Source: Pseudorasbora parva
Lineage: Eukaryota > Chordata > Actinopteri > Cypriniformes > Gobionidae
NCBI RefSeq assembly: GCF_024679245.1
Contig: NC_090182.1
Span: 35,611,047-35,675,046 of the forward strand
DNA: 64,000 bases
Reading direction: 5' to 3'
Within the stretch, counting starts at the first letter, position 1. Each line of letters opens with the position of its first letter. The translations under genes and the position numbers were made by a program. Below the pieces are notes generated by a model. That model saw only the letters and a list, made by a program, of their open reading frames with translations, was not told where the DNA came from and searched no databases. This document shows positions 43,214-52,929 of this stretch, piece by piece.

Positions 43214-44700
43214 TTTCTCCTTCCATTTTGTCCTCTAGTGGACGGATCGTTCTGTTACGTAAACACAAAGAAAAATGGTGCGAGGACTCAAGTGCAGGTA
43301 AATTAAGGTTTATTTACAAAAATAAAACAAACTCAAAACAAAACCAACGAAGGGGGAAAAAGACATAATAAGAATAACAAAATACAAATCTGAAACAAAC
43401 CAACAGAGATCACAGGGAACCAGGGTCCCGTTCTTCGTATGTCGCTAACTCAGTTAGCTGGATTTGACTGTTGATGATTTGGCTTGATCTCGGATTGTTT
43501 GGTTCTTCGAAGCTCATCATGGACTTGCTGTCATAGCAACAGGTCTGTTATCTTAAACCTGCTCAGGAGCAGGCTTATTTCATGTAAACAGGATTAGATT
43601 GCATATTGAGGTGATACTTAAAATCTGTCCCAGCCACTGTTACTTTATTACAAGACTTCATTACTGAACTAGGTGTTTGGTAACTTCTAACTTGATCTCT
43701 GTTACCTAATGAATTAACTGGGCTTAGTACGCTAAGATAAATGCTATTAGAGCGTCACCGGGCATCAGAGAGATTAAGTGCATGCACTCAGATGAGAGAG
43801 GTATGTATCAACTCGTTTTAGTTAAGGGAATAACATAGTTTACTATGAAAAAGTGGTAAAGTATCCCTTTAACATGTAGGGTATGTGTATTTTACTTTCC
43901 TTCACTGTATGACTAATCCTTAAATGAATGCTATTCAGAAAAAAACAAGAATGACAAATAAAAGTAGCCATATAATATAAATATACTTAGAAGCCTAGTC
44001 TATATAAAAATAGTCTATATATTGTGCCATTTATTACAAACAGAAATTCTAAATTAATTCATTTTAATTGAAACTGTATCGACGTTTGGCTTGTTGCTTG
44101 TGCATCTTTCATTTGGTCCAAATTTTCCATATGTGCAATGTAGCATTTGGATGCTATACTATTTATGTAAATAAGGCTCTATGCTTCAGTCCAGTCCCAT
44201 ACACCTATATAGGCAACATCGGCATCTTCGCATGCAGAGATATGAGCAAGTCAGTCAGTACTTGCTGTTATATTGGAATAGCAGCAAATACTGACTGACA
44301 CGGTCTTAAAGGTGCCCTAGAATGAAACATTTGAAAAAACACCACATAAAAACCGGCATATCTCAACATAAAAAGAGTGTGACGCAACCGTCGCAATCGT
44401 TAATATGTACGTTTAGATATGCCAGCACATTTAAGGCCAAGTGGAACTGCACAGCCGAATCATCAGGAGTTCTGCAGGTATTGTGAACAAATAAGTGTCA
44501 CGCAAGGATAGTGAAAATGGCAGATCATGGATATAAATGTTATGTACTGTATTATACTCTTAGAACTCTTAGAGATGTGAACAGAAGCATGGAGAATATG
44601 TTGAGTTGATTGTGATATTTCTATCAGAAATATACACAATTAAACAGAACAAAACTGTCAACAGGCATGGTGAATGTTTATCTATAACTGGATACCACAA
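43214..44700. other. MITE-derived non-coding stretch
   Basis: 43425-43640 starts GGTCCCGTTCTTCGTATGTC and contains CTCAGGAGCAGGCTTATTTC, which I recognise as a Harbinger-like fish repeat. 44305 starts TTAAAGGTGCCCTAGAATG, another common TTAA-type repeat end. Right ends were not found. No gene. Confidence 0.4.
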
Positions 44701-45300
44701 CAGTTTAATTCATAGTTGTTGCGGCCCGAGGCAGGGTCTGAGTGTGCGGGGCTTACTTGCTTCCGCTGAGGGGAGGCCGCTTGTGGGCATCCTGTGCGCC
44801 CCCTGCTGGCGATTGGAGAGGCGCTTGAGGGTGACAAGGCATGAAAGCGTCGAACACCGCCAAGCGCGCTCTCTTGACACCCAGAGATTTTGGAAACTGC
44901 TGTTTTTGTGAAGTTTTGGGTACCACTGGCGCTGGGGCCAGTGGCAAACAGATGTCAAATGACACAAAATACCCCCGCTGGCCCTCCTCTGGCGGAGAAA
45001 GTGGTGCTGCTGGAGTACCACTTGGTGCTGTGCCCCCCCCCCCCCCCCCCCCCCGTTGCCACTCTCCCAGAGGAAAGCAGTACAGCCGAATCTTCATCCT
45101 CCGAGGACTGAAACTCCCCCTCCAATGCAGCGATCGACATCTGTTTGTCCGCGGGTGCCCCAAAGGACAACGTCGGACGCCCATGAGAGGGGCCGATGGA
45201 ATCCTCCAGAAGCACCACCGGTTGCAGTGCTTGTGAGGGTATTAGGGTCCCGTGGAGGATCGCTCGGCGGGTTTGCCCTAAATGTAGGTCACCCCGGCCG
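44700..45300 (-). mobile_element. Internally deleted DIRS fragment
   Basis: On the minus strand 45230-45055 encodes a piece of gag (LSFGAPADKQMSIAA, then SSEDEDSAVL) closely matching DIRS-C gag residues around 130-170. After a poly-C run, 44930-44750 matches the pol N-terminal region (LPLAPAPVVPKTSQKQQFP, then VKRARLAVFDA). About 1.1 kb of the element is lost between them. Confidence 0.75.
45033..45054. repeat. Poly-C run at the DIRS deletion junction
   Basis: A run of roughly 21 C residues lies exactly between the gag and pol matches of the deleted DIRS fragment. Confidence 0.85.
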
Positions 45301-45989
45301 TCAAAGTAGGCCTATTCCGCTGGGCAATGTAACAACAACGAGTCTTTGGGGAATCATTTATTTAAATGGGACTCATATTCATGAGTCTATAATGTGACTC
45401 GCTGGTTGTACATTAGTTATTAACTTTATAACGGGACTTTAAATCCTGTTATTATCAAAGTCGATTTCAGTCATCCAGATTTTCCTCTCGTCTCGCGAGT
45501 GGAAAATGAGATTTCTTCATCGAGTAGTTCTTACTGAAAATAAAGACTAAACTTACCACTCAAAAGTGTCGAGATTTCCAATATCAAAACAAAATCATTA
45601 TCTTCATCAGAAAGAGGATCAAACATAAGGTTGGATGCATAATCTCTCCATTGTCATGATGGACAGTATAATGTAATTCATATTGACCCTAATTGGATTC
45701 AATACAATTCCTCAAAAATCACACTGAAAAACTTGAAAAGATTTAGGTCCAAACTGTAAACTTTTAATTCATCATTTGTCAAATATTCCTAAAAATATAT
45801 ATCTTAAGATATGATTTAATGAAAATGTTTTTTTTTTAAATTGTTGTTTTGTAAAGAGTAATAAAAATAAAGAGTATGCTGACATACACATTAAAACATT
45901 TTTTTTGAAACATCATAACTGAACACTTAAATGTAGTTGTGTAATGAAAATATTTCCTAAGTTGGCTGTTTTGTAAACTCATTTCATAA
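45301..45989. other. Non-coding; possible piggyBac-like N-terminal scrap
   Basis: On the minus strand at about 45560-45635 a short frame (MFDPLSDEDNDFVLILEI) ends at a GTAAGT donor. It is acidic like piggyBac N-termini but too short to be sure. Confidence 0.25.
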
Positions 45990-46190
45990 AGTCAAGAATT
46001 TACTTCTGACATGATGAGCACACAGCAAGTTTCTGCAAATGAATTTCTTGCACTTCACACATATGGTGCTGGTTTTGCTGTCACACCTCACATCTATTCC
46101 CTTTTTTCCTAAAATCTGTGTTCACTTCTGTGGGTCTGACTCCAGATCCACCTGCTTGCACTGACTCAACCAAAGCTGCTGTGTAGGAAA
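45990..46190 (-). pseudogene. Possible piggyBac-type transposase C-terminal cysteine-rich end
   Basis: Minus-strand reading gives a pattern of paired cysteines and histidines (RCDSKTSTICVKCKKFIC, then LLCAHH) like the C-terminal cysteine-rich domain of piggyBac transposases. The part before it (ALVESVQAGGSGVRP) is in another frame. Only the last 60 residues or so are seen. Weak call. Confidence 0.35.
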
Positions 46191-46552
46191 GCTCATTATT
46201 TACTCACAGGGGAGTGAGAAACAAAAACAAAAACATACATCAAATAAATGCTTTTTATTTATGTTTTGGCTTTGTGAATCTGCCTTTGAAAATCCTACAT
46301 AAAAAGATTTGGTTAAAAGCTAGGTATTTCAGATATTTTGAATATATAAATGAGCGCTTATTTTACTATCTATTAAAATTATTTTGCGGACACCCTGGCA
46401 CTTTGCTGGTCTACAGATAATAAAGCCCTTGTGTCGACTCATTCCTTAGTCTGGTTGTTTGATGAGAAAAATACTAAATGAAATTGTAATAAATTTGTTG
46501 AGAATCCATACAGCAGTAGCAGTGCAGGTCCTTTATTCTGCTGTGCGGAATT

Positions 46553-46922
46553 AAAGGGTTAGTTCACCCAAAAATGAAAATTATTTCATTAATTACTCAC
46601 CCTCATGTCGTTGGACACATGTAAGACCTTCTTTCGTCTTCGGAACACAAATTAAGATATTTTTGTTGAAAGCTGATGGCTGAGAAAGGCTTCAGAAAGG
46701 CCTCCATTGGCATTCAGTACATTACCACTGACCCATTTACAAGACCCATAAAGGCACTAAAGACTTCGTTACAAAGTCCATCTCATTATATTGGCTCTAC
46801 AATAATTTTACAATGCGACTAAAATAGTTATTGTGCACACAAAAATCAAAATAACGACTTTATCTGCCAAGTTATTGTACAGCCACTGTGATGAGATGGA
46901 CTTTGTAACAACGTCTTTAATG
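46553..46922. mobile_element. TTAA-type MITE, right side lost
   Basis: Begins TTAAAGGGTTAGTTCACCC, the common cyprinid MITE end, and continues with ACTCACCCTCATGTCG. It contains an inverted word pair (ACAAAGTCCATCTCAT at about 46773 and GATGAGATGGACTTTG at about 46889). It stops abruptly at the DIRS-C boundary. Confidence 0.7.
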
Positions 46923-47487
46923 AGTCAGGGCTCCAAGCAGGGAGTACAGTCACTGCTGTTTCTGCAAGACCCACTCAGAATGACTATTGGATAACGCTGG
47001 GAAAGCGTGCCTACCTCGTTCTTGAGAGAGAGGGTACGCTGCGGGGCCACGTCCTTCAGGGAAGGAGAGGTGGCAGAGTACACATAAGGACTAACCTGGC
47101 AGGGTAGTGCAACATATGGCAGTCCCTGGGGTGGTTCCAGCCTGATTGAAGGGGGGAAAGAACACGCCCAGAGACGACAGAGCGGGCTCTGTCGAGGGAA
47201 AGACACGGGGCTAGCCCGAAGGGTAGCAGATACCGTGGAAGAATACACATATGGGGTTGCCGTGAGGGAACCGCTACATATGGAACCCAGCCTACAACCA
47301 CGTTTCACAAGCATACAGGTGCAGGCCTGGCGTCAGACGGTCCGCAACGTCTGACACCGGAGGGGTGACGGAGGAGCTCGACAGGGTTAGCCGGTTTCCC
47401 GGGGAACACAACTGGAGACAATGGACGCACGTATCCGGCCCAGAGGGCGGGAGTGGCGTTTCGCAAGCCGACACTTAGAACGGGCAC

Positions 47488-48834
47488 TTAGCGCTCCTGG
47501 CCACTGGGGGCGAGGATGCGGGAAGATACCGGCTCTACACGTAAGCTATAGAACCTAGCAAACGTGTTAGGTGTCGCCCAGCCCGCAGCTCTACATATGT
47601 CTGTCAGCGAGGCGCCTTGAGCCAGCGCCCAGGAAGAAGCGACACTCCGAGTGGAGTGAGCTCTTACACCGAACGGGCAAGGCACGTCTTGGGACTGGTA
47701 GGCCAAGACTATAGCATCCACTATCCAGTGGGCTAACCTCTGCTTGGAGACAGCCTTTCCCTTCTGCTGGCCTCCGTAACAGACGAAGAGTTGCTCTGAG
47801 GTCCGAAGGCTTTGGGTCCGGTCAACGTAAGCGCGAAGAGCGCGGACCGGACACAGCAAAGCCAGGGCTGGGTCTGCCTCCTCCGAAGGCAGCGCTTGCA
47901 GGTTCACCACCTGATCCCGGAAGGGAGTGGTAGGAACCTTGGGCACATATCCAGGCCGGGGTCTCAGGACAACGTGAGAGTTACCTGGCCCGAACTCTAG
48001 GCACGATTCGTTGACCGAAAGTGCATGCAGGTCCCCTACCCTCTTGATCGAGGCCAATGCCGTCAGGAGCACTGTCTTCATTGACAAGATTTTCAGCTCA
48101 CAAGACGCCAAAGGCTCGAAGGGAGGGCTCTGAAGTGCTCTGAGCACTAGAGCTAAGTCCCAAGAGGGTATCGAGGATGGACGAGGAGGATTTAGTCTCC
48201 TTGCACCTCTGAGGAACCTGACGATTAGGTCGTGCTTCCCCACGGACTTACCTTCTACTACATCATGGTACGCTGCTATTGCTGCAGCATATACCTTGAG
48301 GGTGGAGGGAGACAGCCTTCTCTCCAACCCATCTTGCAGGAAGGAAAGCACGACACTGATCGAACACCTTCGGGGGTCTTCCCGGCGGGAAGCGCACCAC
48401 TCAACGAACAGGTTCCACTTCAGAGCATAGAGGCGCCTCGTAGAGGGGGCTCTAGCTGAAGCGATGGTGTCTACGACAGCTTGTGGTAGTCCATCTAGAA
48501 CCTCCGCGTCCCGTCCAGGGACCAGACATGAAGATTCCAGAGGTCTGGACGCGGGTGCCATAGTGTGCCCCATCCCTGAGAAAGAAGGTCCTTCCTCAGG
48601 GGAATCGGCCAAGGAGGGGCTGTCGCGAGGAGTGAGAGTTCTGGGAACCAGGTCCGGTTGGGCCAATACGGCGCAACTAACAAGACCTGCTCCTCGTCCT
48701 CCCTGACCTTGCACAGTGTCTGTGCAAGAAGGCTCACTGGGGGGAACGCATACTTGCGTAGGTCCCGGGGCCAGCTGTGCGCCAGTGCATCTGTGCCGAG
48801 GGTACCCCCGGTCAGGGAATAGTACCACTGGCAA
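47488..48834 (-). CDS. DIRS-C tyrosine recombinase (up to 448 aa)
   Basis: Open frame with all expected catalytic residues: R265 in IKRVGDLHAL, the HSTR box (H393, R396), W419 in GWATP and nucleophile Y429 in FARFYSL. Residues 125-200 form the core-binding (SAM-like) half (SARAPSTRRLYALKWNLF, then DGLERRLSPSTLKVYA). The first 100 or so residues overlap pol in another frame and are probably not translated, so the real start is likely inside the frame or reached by recoding. It would integrate the circular DNA copy by site-specific-type recombination, without target duplication. This frame looks intact. Confidence 0.85.
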   Translation of the reverse strand: MPVVLFPDRGYPRHRCTGAQLAPGPTQVCVPPSEPSCTDTVQGQGGRGAGLVSCAVLAQPDLVPRTLTPRDSPSLADSPEEGPSFSGMGHTMAPASRPLESSCLVPGRDAEVLDGLPQAVVDTIASARAPSTRRLYALKWNLFVEWCASRREDPRRCSISVVLSFLQDGLERRLSPSTLKVYAAAIAAYHDVVEGKSVGKHDLIVRFLRGARRLNPPRPSSIPSWDLALVLRALQSPPFEPLASCELKILSMKTVLLTALASIKRVGDLHALSVNESCLEFGPGNSHVVLRPRPGYVPKVPTTPFRDQVVNLQALPSEEADPALALLCPVRALRAYVDRTQSLRTSEQLFVCYGGQQKGKAVSKQRLAHWIVDAIVLAYQSQDVPCPFGVRAHSTRSVASSWALAQGASLTDICRAAGWATPNTFARFYSLRVEPVSSRILAPSGQER

Positions 48835-51308
48835 TGGGTCGAGTCTGGAGAGGCAAACAGGTCAACCTGTGCGGCTCCGGACTGGTCCCATATCAGCTGG
48901 ACCGCCTGGGGGTGGAGTCGCCACTCTCCCGGAGGTGTCGGCTGACGAGAGAGCTCGTCGGCTGTCTGGTTCAGCACACCAGGGACATGAATGGCCCGAA
49001 GCGACCTCAGCTGCTTCTGACTCCACAGAAGGAGGTGGCGGGCGAGTTGGAGCAGACGACGGGAGCGTAGACCACCCTGACGGTTGATGTACGCAACGGC
49101 CGTGGTGCTGTCCGTACGGACCAGTACATACTTGCCACGCAGCGGCCCCTTGAGGCGGCGGAGTGCCAGATGTACTGCCAGTAACTCGAGGCAATTGATA
49201 TGCCAATGCAATTGCAGCTCCGTCCACAGACCAGCAACTGCATGCCCGTTGTACGTGGCCCCCCAGCCCGTGGTGGAGGCATCCGTGAATAGCACAGCAT
49301 GCCTGGACACTTGTTCTAGGGGCACCCCGGCCCGGAGAAACGAAGTGCTGGACCACGGGCTGAAGGTTTGGCGGCAGTAAGGAGTCACTGGGACCCGGTA
49401 CTGACCGCTCTGCCACGCCCACCTCGGGACTCGGCCATTGAGCCAGCGTTGAAGCGGTCTCATATGAAGCAATCCGAGCGGCGTGACCGCGGCTGCAGAT
49501 ACCATATGCCCCAGGAGCCTCTGAAAGAACTTCAGTGGGACCGCTGTCCTGCTCTTGAACATATTCAAGCAGTTCAACACCGACTGGACTCGCTCCTCGG
49601 TGAGGCGCGCCGTCCGGTTGACCGAGTCCAGCTCCATACCGAGATAAGAGATCCTCTGTGTGGGACAGAGTTTGCTCTTCTCTCGGTTGACCCGAAGGCC
49701 CAACTGGCTGAGGTGACTGAGCACCAGGTCCCTGTGTTCGCACAACTGGTCCTTCGACTGGGCTAGGATCAGCCAATCGTCGAGGTAGTTGAGAATCCGA
49801 ACGCCGCGTTCTCTGAGCGGAACAATGGCTGCCTCCGCGACCTTCGTAAAGACGCGCGGCGACAGGGACAGCCCGTCGAGGTAGTTGAGAATCCGAACGC
49901 CGCGTTCTCTGAGCGGAACAATGGCTGCCTCCGCGACCTTCGTAAAGACGCGGGGCGACAGGGACAGCCAGAAGGGCAGGACCTTGTACTGATATGCTTT
50001 CCCCTCGAACGCAAAGCGTAGGAACGGTCTGTGTCGAGGGAGAATAGACACATGGAAGTACGCGTCCTTCAGGTCGATCGCTGCAAACCAATCCTGGGGA
50101 CGGATGCATTGGAAAATGCGTTTCTGCGTCAACATCCTGAACGGGAGCTTGTGCAGGGCCCGATTCAGAACTCGCAGGTCCAGGATTGGCCGTAACCCAC
50201 CCCCTTTCTTGGGCACAATGAAGTAGGGGCTGTAGAACCCCGTCTTCATATCGGCTGGAGGAACCGGCTCGATCGCGTCTTTCGCCAGTAGGACCTCGAT
50301 CTCTGACCGCAAGACTTGAGCATCGCTGCTTCGCACGGAGGTGAAGAGGATGCCCTTGTACTTGGGCGGCCGGCGTGCGAACTGAATCGCGTAGCCGAGT
50401 CTGATGGTACGGATGAGCCAGCGAGACGGCCTGGGGAGACCTAGCCAGGCCCCCAGAGACCGTACAAGCGGGACCAACGGCACCACAGACGTGCCCGGGG
50501 TGGGGCAGCGAAGCGGAGTACTCTGGCCCGACCCGGGAGGCCCGGAGGCGGCCCGTAGTGTTGCCTGAGCACTCCTGGCTTGGACAGAGAGTGGGTGAGA
50601 AGGCCCGGAGGCGTCCTCGGAGCCCACTCTGCTGTCCACTGCCCGGAGGCAGGGAAGTGAAGCACTCAGCCCCGACCCGGAAGGCCCGTGGGCGGCCCGG
50701 AGTGTTGACTGAGTGCTCACGAGAAAGGCAGTGTGTGGGTTAGAAGGCCCGGGGGCGTCCTCGAGGCCCACACAGCTGCCCCCTGGCGACGGGAGGGTAG
50801 GAAAGGAGTGACAAGGCCCGTGGGCGTCGCACACTGCCAACCTGACCCTCTTGGGGCCCAGAGAGAGAGGAAATTGCTCTTTTGGTGAAAATGTGGGTAC
50901 CGCTGGACTCCGGAGAGCCAGCGGCAGATATGTTGTGACCAGTGATGCCCCCCCGGTCCTCCTCCGGGGGGGTGGGAGGGATGCGGACATCATCTCCCTC
51001 AGAGCAGCTCCTCTTCTCCCTGGGCTGCCCGTCTCAGGGCCGCTTCCCCTTACGCTTGCCGGCAGGTTTCGCGGGCCCTTGGACGGGTTGGGCGGCCCCC
51101 TTGCGTCCGGCACCCTGCTTCGCGGGTGGAGGCTGCTGCTTGGGCTTGGCAGGGGCGGAGGCGGAGGCGGACGCTGGAGGACGCCCTCGGCGACGAGCAG
51201 ACTGGTGGGCTGCCCCGGGCGGCTGGGTGGAGGCAGCAGCGGGCCGCCGGGGCAGGATATTCTTGATGGCCTCCGTCTGCTTCTTGGCCACCGAGAACTG
51301 CTGGGCAA
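48495..51308 (-). CDS. DIRS-C pol: reverse transcriptase, RNase H, methyltransferase-like (937 aa)
   Basis: Residues 1-340 are a proline/glycine-rich linker with diverged repeats. The reverse transcriptase spans about 360-620: FIVPKKGGGLRPILDLR (363-379), DLKDAYFH (412-419), LSLSPRVF, and the catalytic YLDD near 507-510. RNase H spans about 670-790: TDASTTGWGA, CLELLAVHLAL, VRTDSTTAVAYI and NQTADELSR. The end (about 795-937) is the methyltransferase-like region with QVDLFASPDSTHC. Oddities: the LPFG motif reads LPFW, and a 32-residue in-frame duplication doubles the segment from LSLSPR to YLD, so a YLDG copy precedes the true YLDD. The frame is open, but catalytic activity is doubtful. Confidence 0.85.
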   Translation of the reverse strand: MPSSSRWPRSRRRPSRISCPGGPLLPPPSRPGQPTSLLVAEGVLQRPPPPPPLPSPSSSLHPRSRVPDARGPPNPSKGPRNLPASVRGSGPETGSPGRRGAALREMMSASLPPPRRRTGGASLVTTYLPLALRSPAVPTFSPKEQFPLSLGPKRVRLAVCDAHGPCHSFPTLPSPGGSCVGLEDAPGPSNPHTAFLVSTQSTLRAAHGPSGSGLSASLPCLRAVDSRVGSEDASGPSHPLSVQARSAQATLRAASGPPGSGQSTPLRCPTPGTSVVPLVPLVRSLGAWLGLPRPSRWLIRTIRLGYAIQFARRPPKYKGILFTSVRSSDAQVLRSEIEVLLAKDAIEPVPPADMKTGFYSPYFIVPKKGGGLRPILDLRVLNRALHKLPFRMLTQKRIFQCIRPQDWFAAIDLKDAYFHVSILPRHRPFLRFAFEGKAYQYKVLPFWLSLSPRVFTKVAEAAIVPLRERGVRILNYLDGLSLSPRVFTKVAEAAIVPLRERGVRILNYLDDWLILAQSKDQLCEHRDLVLSHLSQLGLRVNREKSKLCPTQRISYLGMELDSVNRTARLTEERVQSVLNCLNMFKSRTAVPLKFFQRLLGHMVSAAAVTPLGLLHMRPLQRWLNGRVPRWAWQSGQYRVPVTPYCRQTFSPWSSTSFLRAGVPLEQVSRHAVLFTDASTTGWGATYNGHAVAGLWTELQLHWHINCLELLAVHLALRRLKGPLRGKYVLVRTDSTTAVAYINRQGGLRSRRLLQLARHLLLWSQKQLRSLRAIHVPGVLNQTADELSRQPTPPGEWRLHPQAVQLIWDQSGAAQVDLFASPDSTHCQWYYSLTGGTLGTDALAHSWPRDLRKYAFPPVSLLAQTLCKVREDEEQVLLVAPYWPNRTWFPELSLLATAPPWPIPLRKDLLSQGWGTLWHPRPDLWNLHVWSLDGTRRF
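49778..49969 (-). repeat. 96-bp in-frame tandem duplication in DIRS-C reverse transcriptase
   Basis: Two units, 49778-49873 and 49874-49969, nearly identical (for example CGCGCGGCG against CGCGGGGCG). Each encodes 32 residues ending at the YLD of the catalytic core. Confidence 0.95.
50440..50840 (-). repeat. Diverged tandem repeats in DIRS-C pol linker
   Basis: The linker contains two to three diverged copies of a block of roughly 40-45 residues. Landmarks are TLRAAHGPSGSG / TLRAASGPPGSG and VGLEDAPGPSNP / VGSEDASGPSHP. Confidence 0.65.
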
Positions 51309-52539
51309 AGTCCTCGATGGCGTCGCCGAAGAGGCCGGCCTGACAGACAGGGGCGTTTAGAAACCGAACCTTGTCCGAGTCCCGCATGTCTGTCAGGTTC
51401 AGCCACAGGTGGCGTTCCTGGACCACCAAGGTGGACATCGCCCGACCCAGGGAGCGAGCCGTGACTTTCGTCGCCCGGAGGGCGAGGTCCGTCGCGGCCC
51501 GCAGTTCCTGCATAACTGCCTGGTCGGAACCACCCTCGTGCAGTTTCATGAGCGCTTTGGCCTGGTGGACCTGCAGGAGCGCCATGGCGTGCAAAGCTGA
51601 TGCAGCTTCTCCGCAGGCTGAGTAAGCCTTGCCCGTCAAGCCGGACGAGAACTTACACGCCCGGGAGGGGAGACGCGGGGCGTGCCTCCAGTCCGCAGCG
51701 GTCTTAGGACACAGGTGCATCGCAACCGACCGCTCGACTGCAGGGATCCCCTCGTAGCCCTTAGCTGCACCACCATCGAGAGTGGTGAGGATGGAGGAGT
51801 CTGTCGATCGCTGGCGAGCGCTATACGGCGCCACCCACGACTTCGTGAGCTCCTGATGCACCTCCGGGAAGAAAGGCACCGGGGCGGGACGCTGAGAACC
51901 AGCGCGACCCGTCCCGAGAAACCAATCATCCAGCCGCGAAGGTTCGGGACGTGGTGGAGGGTTCCACTCAAGCCCGACACTTGCGGCGGCCCGGGCAAGC
52001 ATAGCCGTAAGTTCCGGGTCAGACTCGGGCAACGCTGTCACACCCGAAGGGGGCAACGCAGCCGAGTCTTCATCCTCGGAACCCATTAGCTCATCCCCCG
52101 ATGCAGCAACCGACATCTGGTCCTCCGCCGGAGCCCCAAAAGAGACGACTGGCGCTCCATGTGGGAGGTCAGCGCGCCCTTCCGGAAGCTCCACCGGTAC
52201 AGTGGAGGGGGGAGGGGCCCGAGGAGCCGTGAGACCCGTCGGGTTTACCCTGACCGACACCCTCAGGTCCCCACCAAGGTCATCAGCCAAAGTAGTAGCC
52301 CTCTGCTTTGCAGCTGGAGGACCACTAGATCGGGGGATGGACGATGGTGTTCCACCTCTTCTGAGGTATTGGAGACGGGACCGCAACACTGCAATGGACA
52401 TATTCCCGCAATGGGAACATGTCTCATCCACGAACGCAGCCTCAGCGTGCTGTGCGCCCAGACACGAGAGACAACGAACGTGTCCGTCAAGCGGAGACAG
52501 AAATCGACCGCACCCAGAAACACACGGCTTGAATGACAT
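51034..52539 (-). CDS. DIRS-C gag-like ORF1 (501 aa)
   Basis: Residues 6-44 hold a cysteine motif (C6, C10, C23, C26, C41, C44), shared with DIRS-B. The middle has an acidic SEDEDSAALPPSG stretch (about 155-167) and a predicted helical part (ALLQVHQAKALMKLHEGG, then RSLGRAMSTLVVQERHLWL). The C-terminal 70 residues are basic and rich in proline, alanine and glutamine, ending in KPAGKRKGKRP, suited to nucleic acid binding. The start lies about 390 bp inside the TATA box. It overlaps pol by about 275 bases. It probably forms the element's ribonucleoprotein particle; this is inferred from position and the related copies. Confidence 0.75.
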   Translation of the reverse strand: MSFKPCVSGCGRFLSPLDGHVRCLSCLGAQHAEAAFVDETCSHCGNMSIAVLRSRLQYLRRGGTPSSIPRSSGPPAAKQRATTLADDLGGDLRVSVRVNPTGLTAPRAPPPSTVPVELPEGRADLPHGAPVVSFGAPAEDQMSVAASGDELMGSEDEDSAALPPSGVTALPESDPELTAMLARAAASVGLEWNPPPRPEPSRLDDWFLGTGRAGSQRPAPVPFFPEVHQELTKSWVAPYSARQRSTDSSILTTLDGGAAKGYEGIPAVERSVAMHLCPKTAADWRHAPRLPSRACKFSSGLTGKAYSACGEAASALHAMALLQVHQAKALMKLHEGGSDQAVMQELRAATDLALRATKVTARSLGRAMSTLVVQERHLWLNLTDMRDSDKVRFLNAPVCQAGLFGDAIEDFAQQFSVAKKQTEAIKNILPRRPAAASTQPPGAAHQSARRRGRPPASASASAPAKPKQQPPPAKQGAGRKGAAQPVQGPAKPAGKRKGKRP

Positions 52540-52921
52540 CTTGAAAAAGACGCAGGGTCAAACCGTGTTGCTCTTTTGTGAATGGAAGTTGCTCTTTTAG
52601 TGCTGAAGCACTCAGGGAGATGACCGCGGCTCCACGCAGTTCGATAGTGCAAGCCTGCGTGAGCTCTCAGTGATATGTGTGTGTAGCGCCCAGCGAACCA
52701 ACTGTAATGTATGCAAGGAAACGCTCAGCGAACCAACAGCTCTTTGTACACTCAGTCACTGATGTGGACGGTCTCTCGCTGACGCGCCGTATCACCCGCA
52801 CTGGCAAACTCTCTTTCACAGGAATAGTGTTTTTGACTCGTAGTCAGAAAGCTCTTCGTAGAAACAGCAATGAAACTGTTCGGCTCCGAAGTAGAAAGCG
52901 CTGATCTACCATTCCACTTCC

Positions 52922-52929
52922 TATTTATA
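52922..52929 (-). promoter_or_regulatory. TATA box of DIRS-C
   Basis: The minus strand reads TATAAATA, about 155 bp inside the element end at 53084, the same spacing as in DIRS-B. Confidence 0.55.

Noticed and set aside
44955..45218. Glycine-run protein on the minus strand
   Set aside because: The glycine run is the poly-C tract at the junction of the deleted DIRS fragment.
48716..52600. Many plus-strand frames of 60-170 aa across DIRS-C
   Set aside because: All are antisense shadows of the minus-strand gag, pol and recombinase frames in GC-rich sequence.
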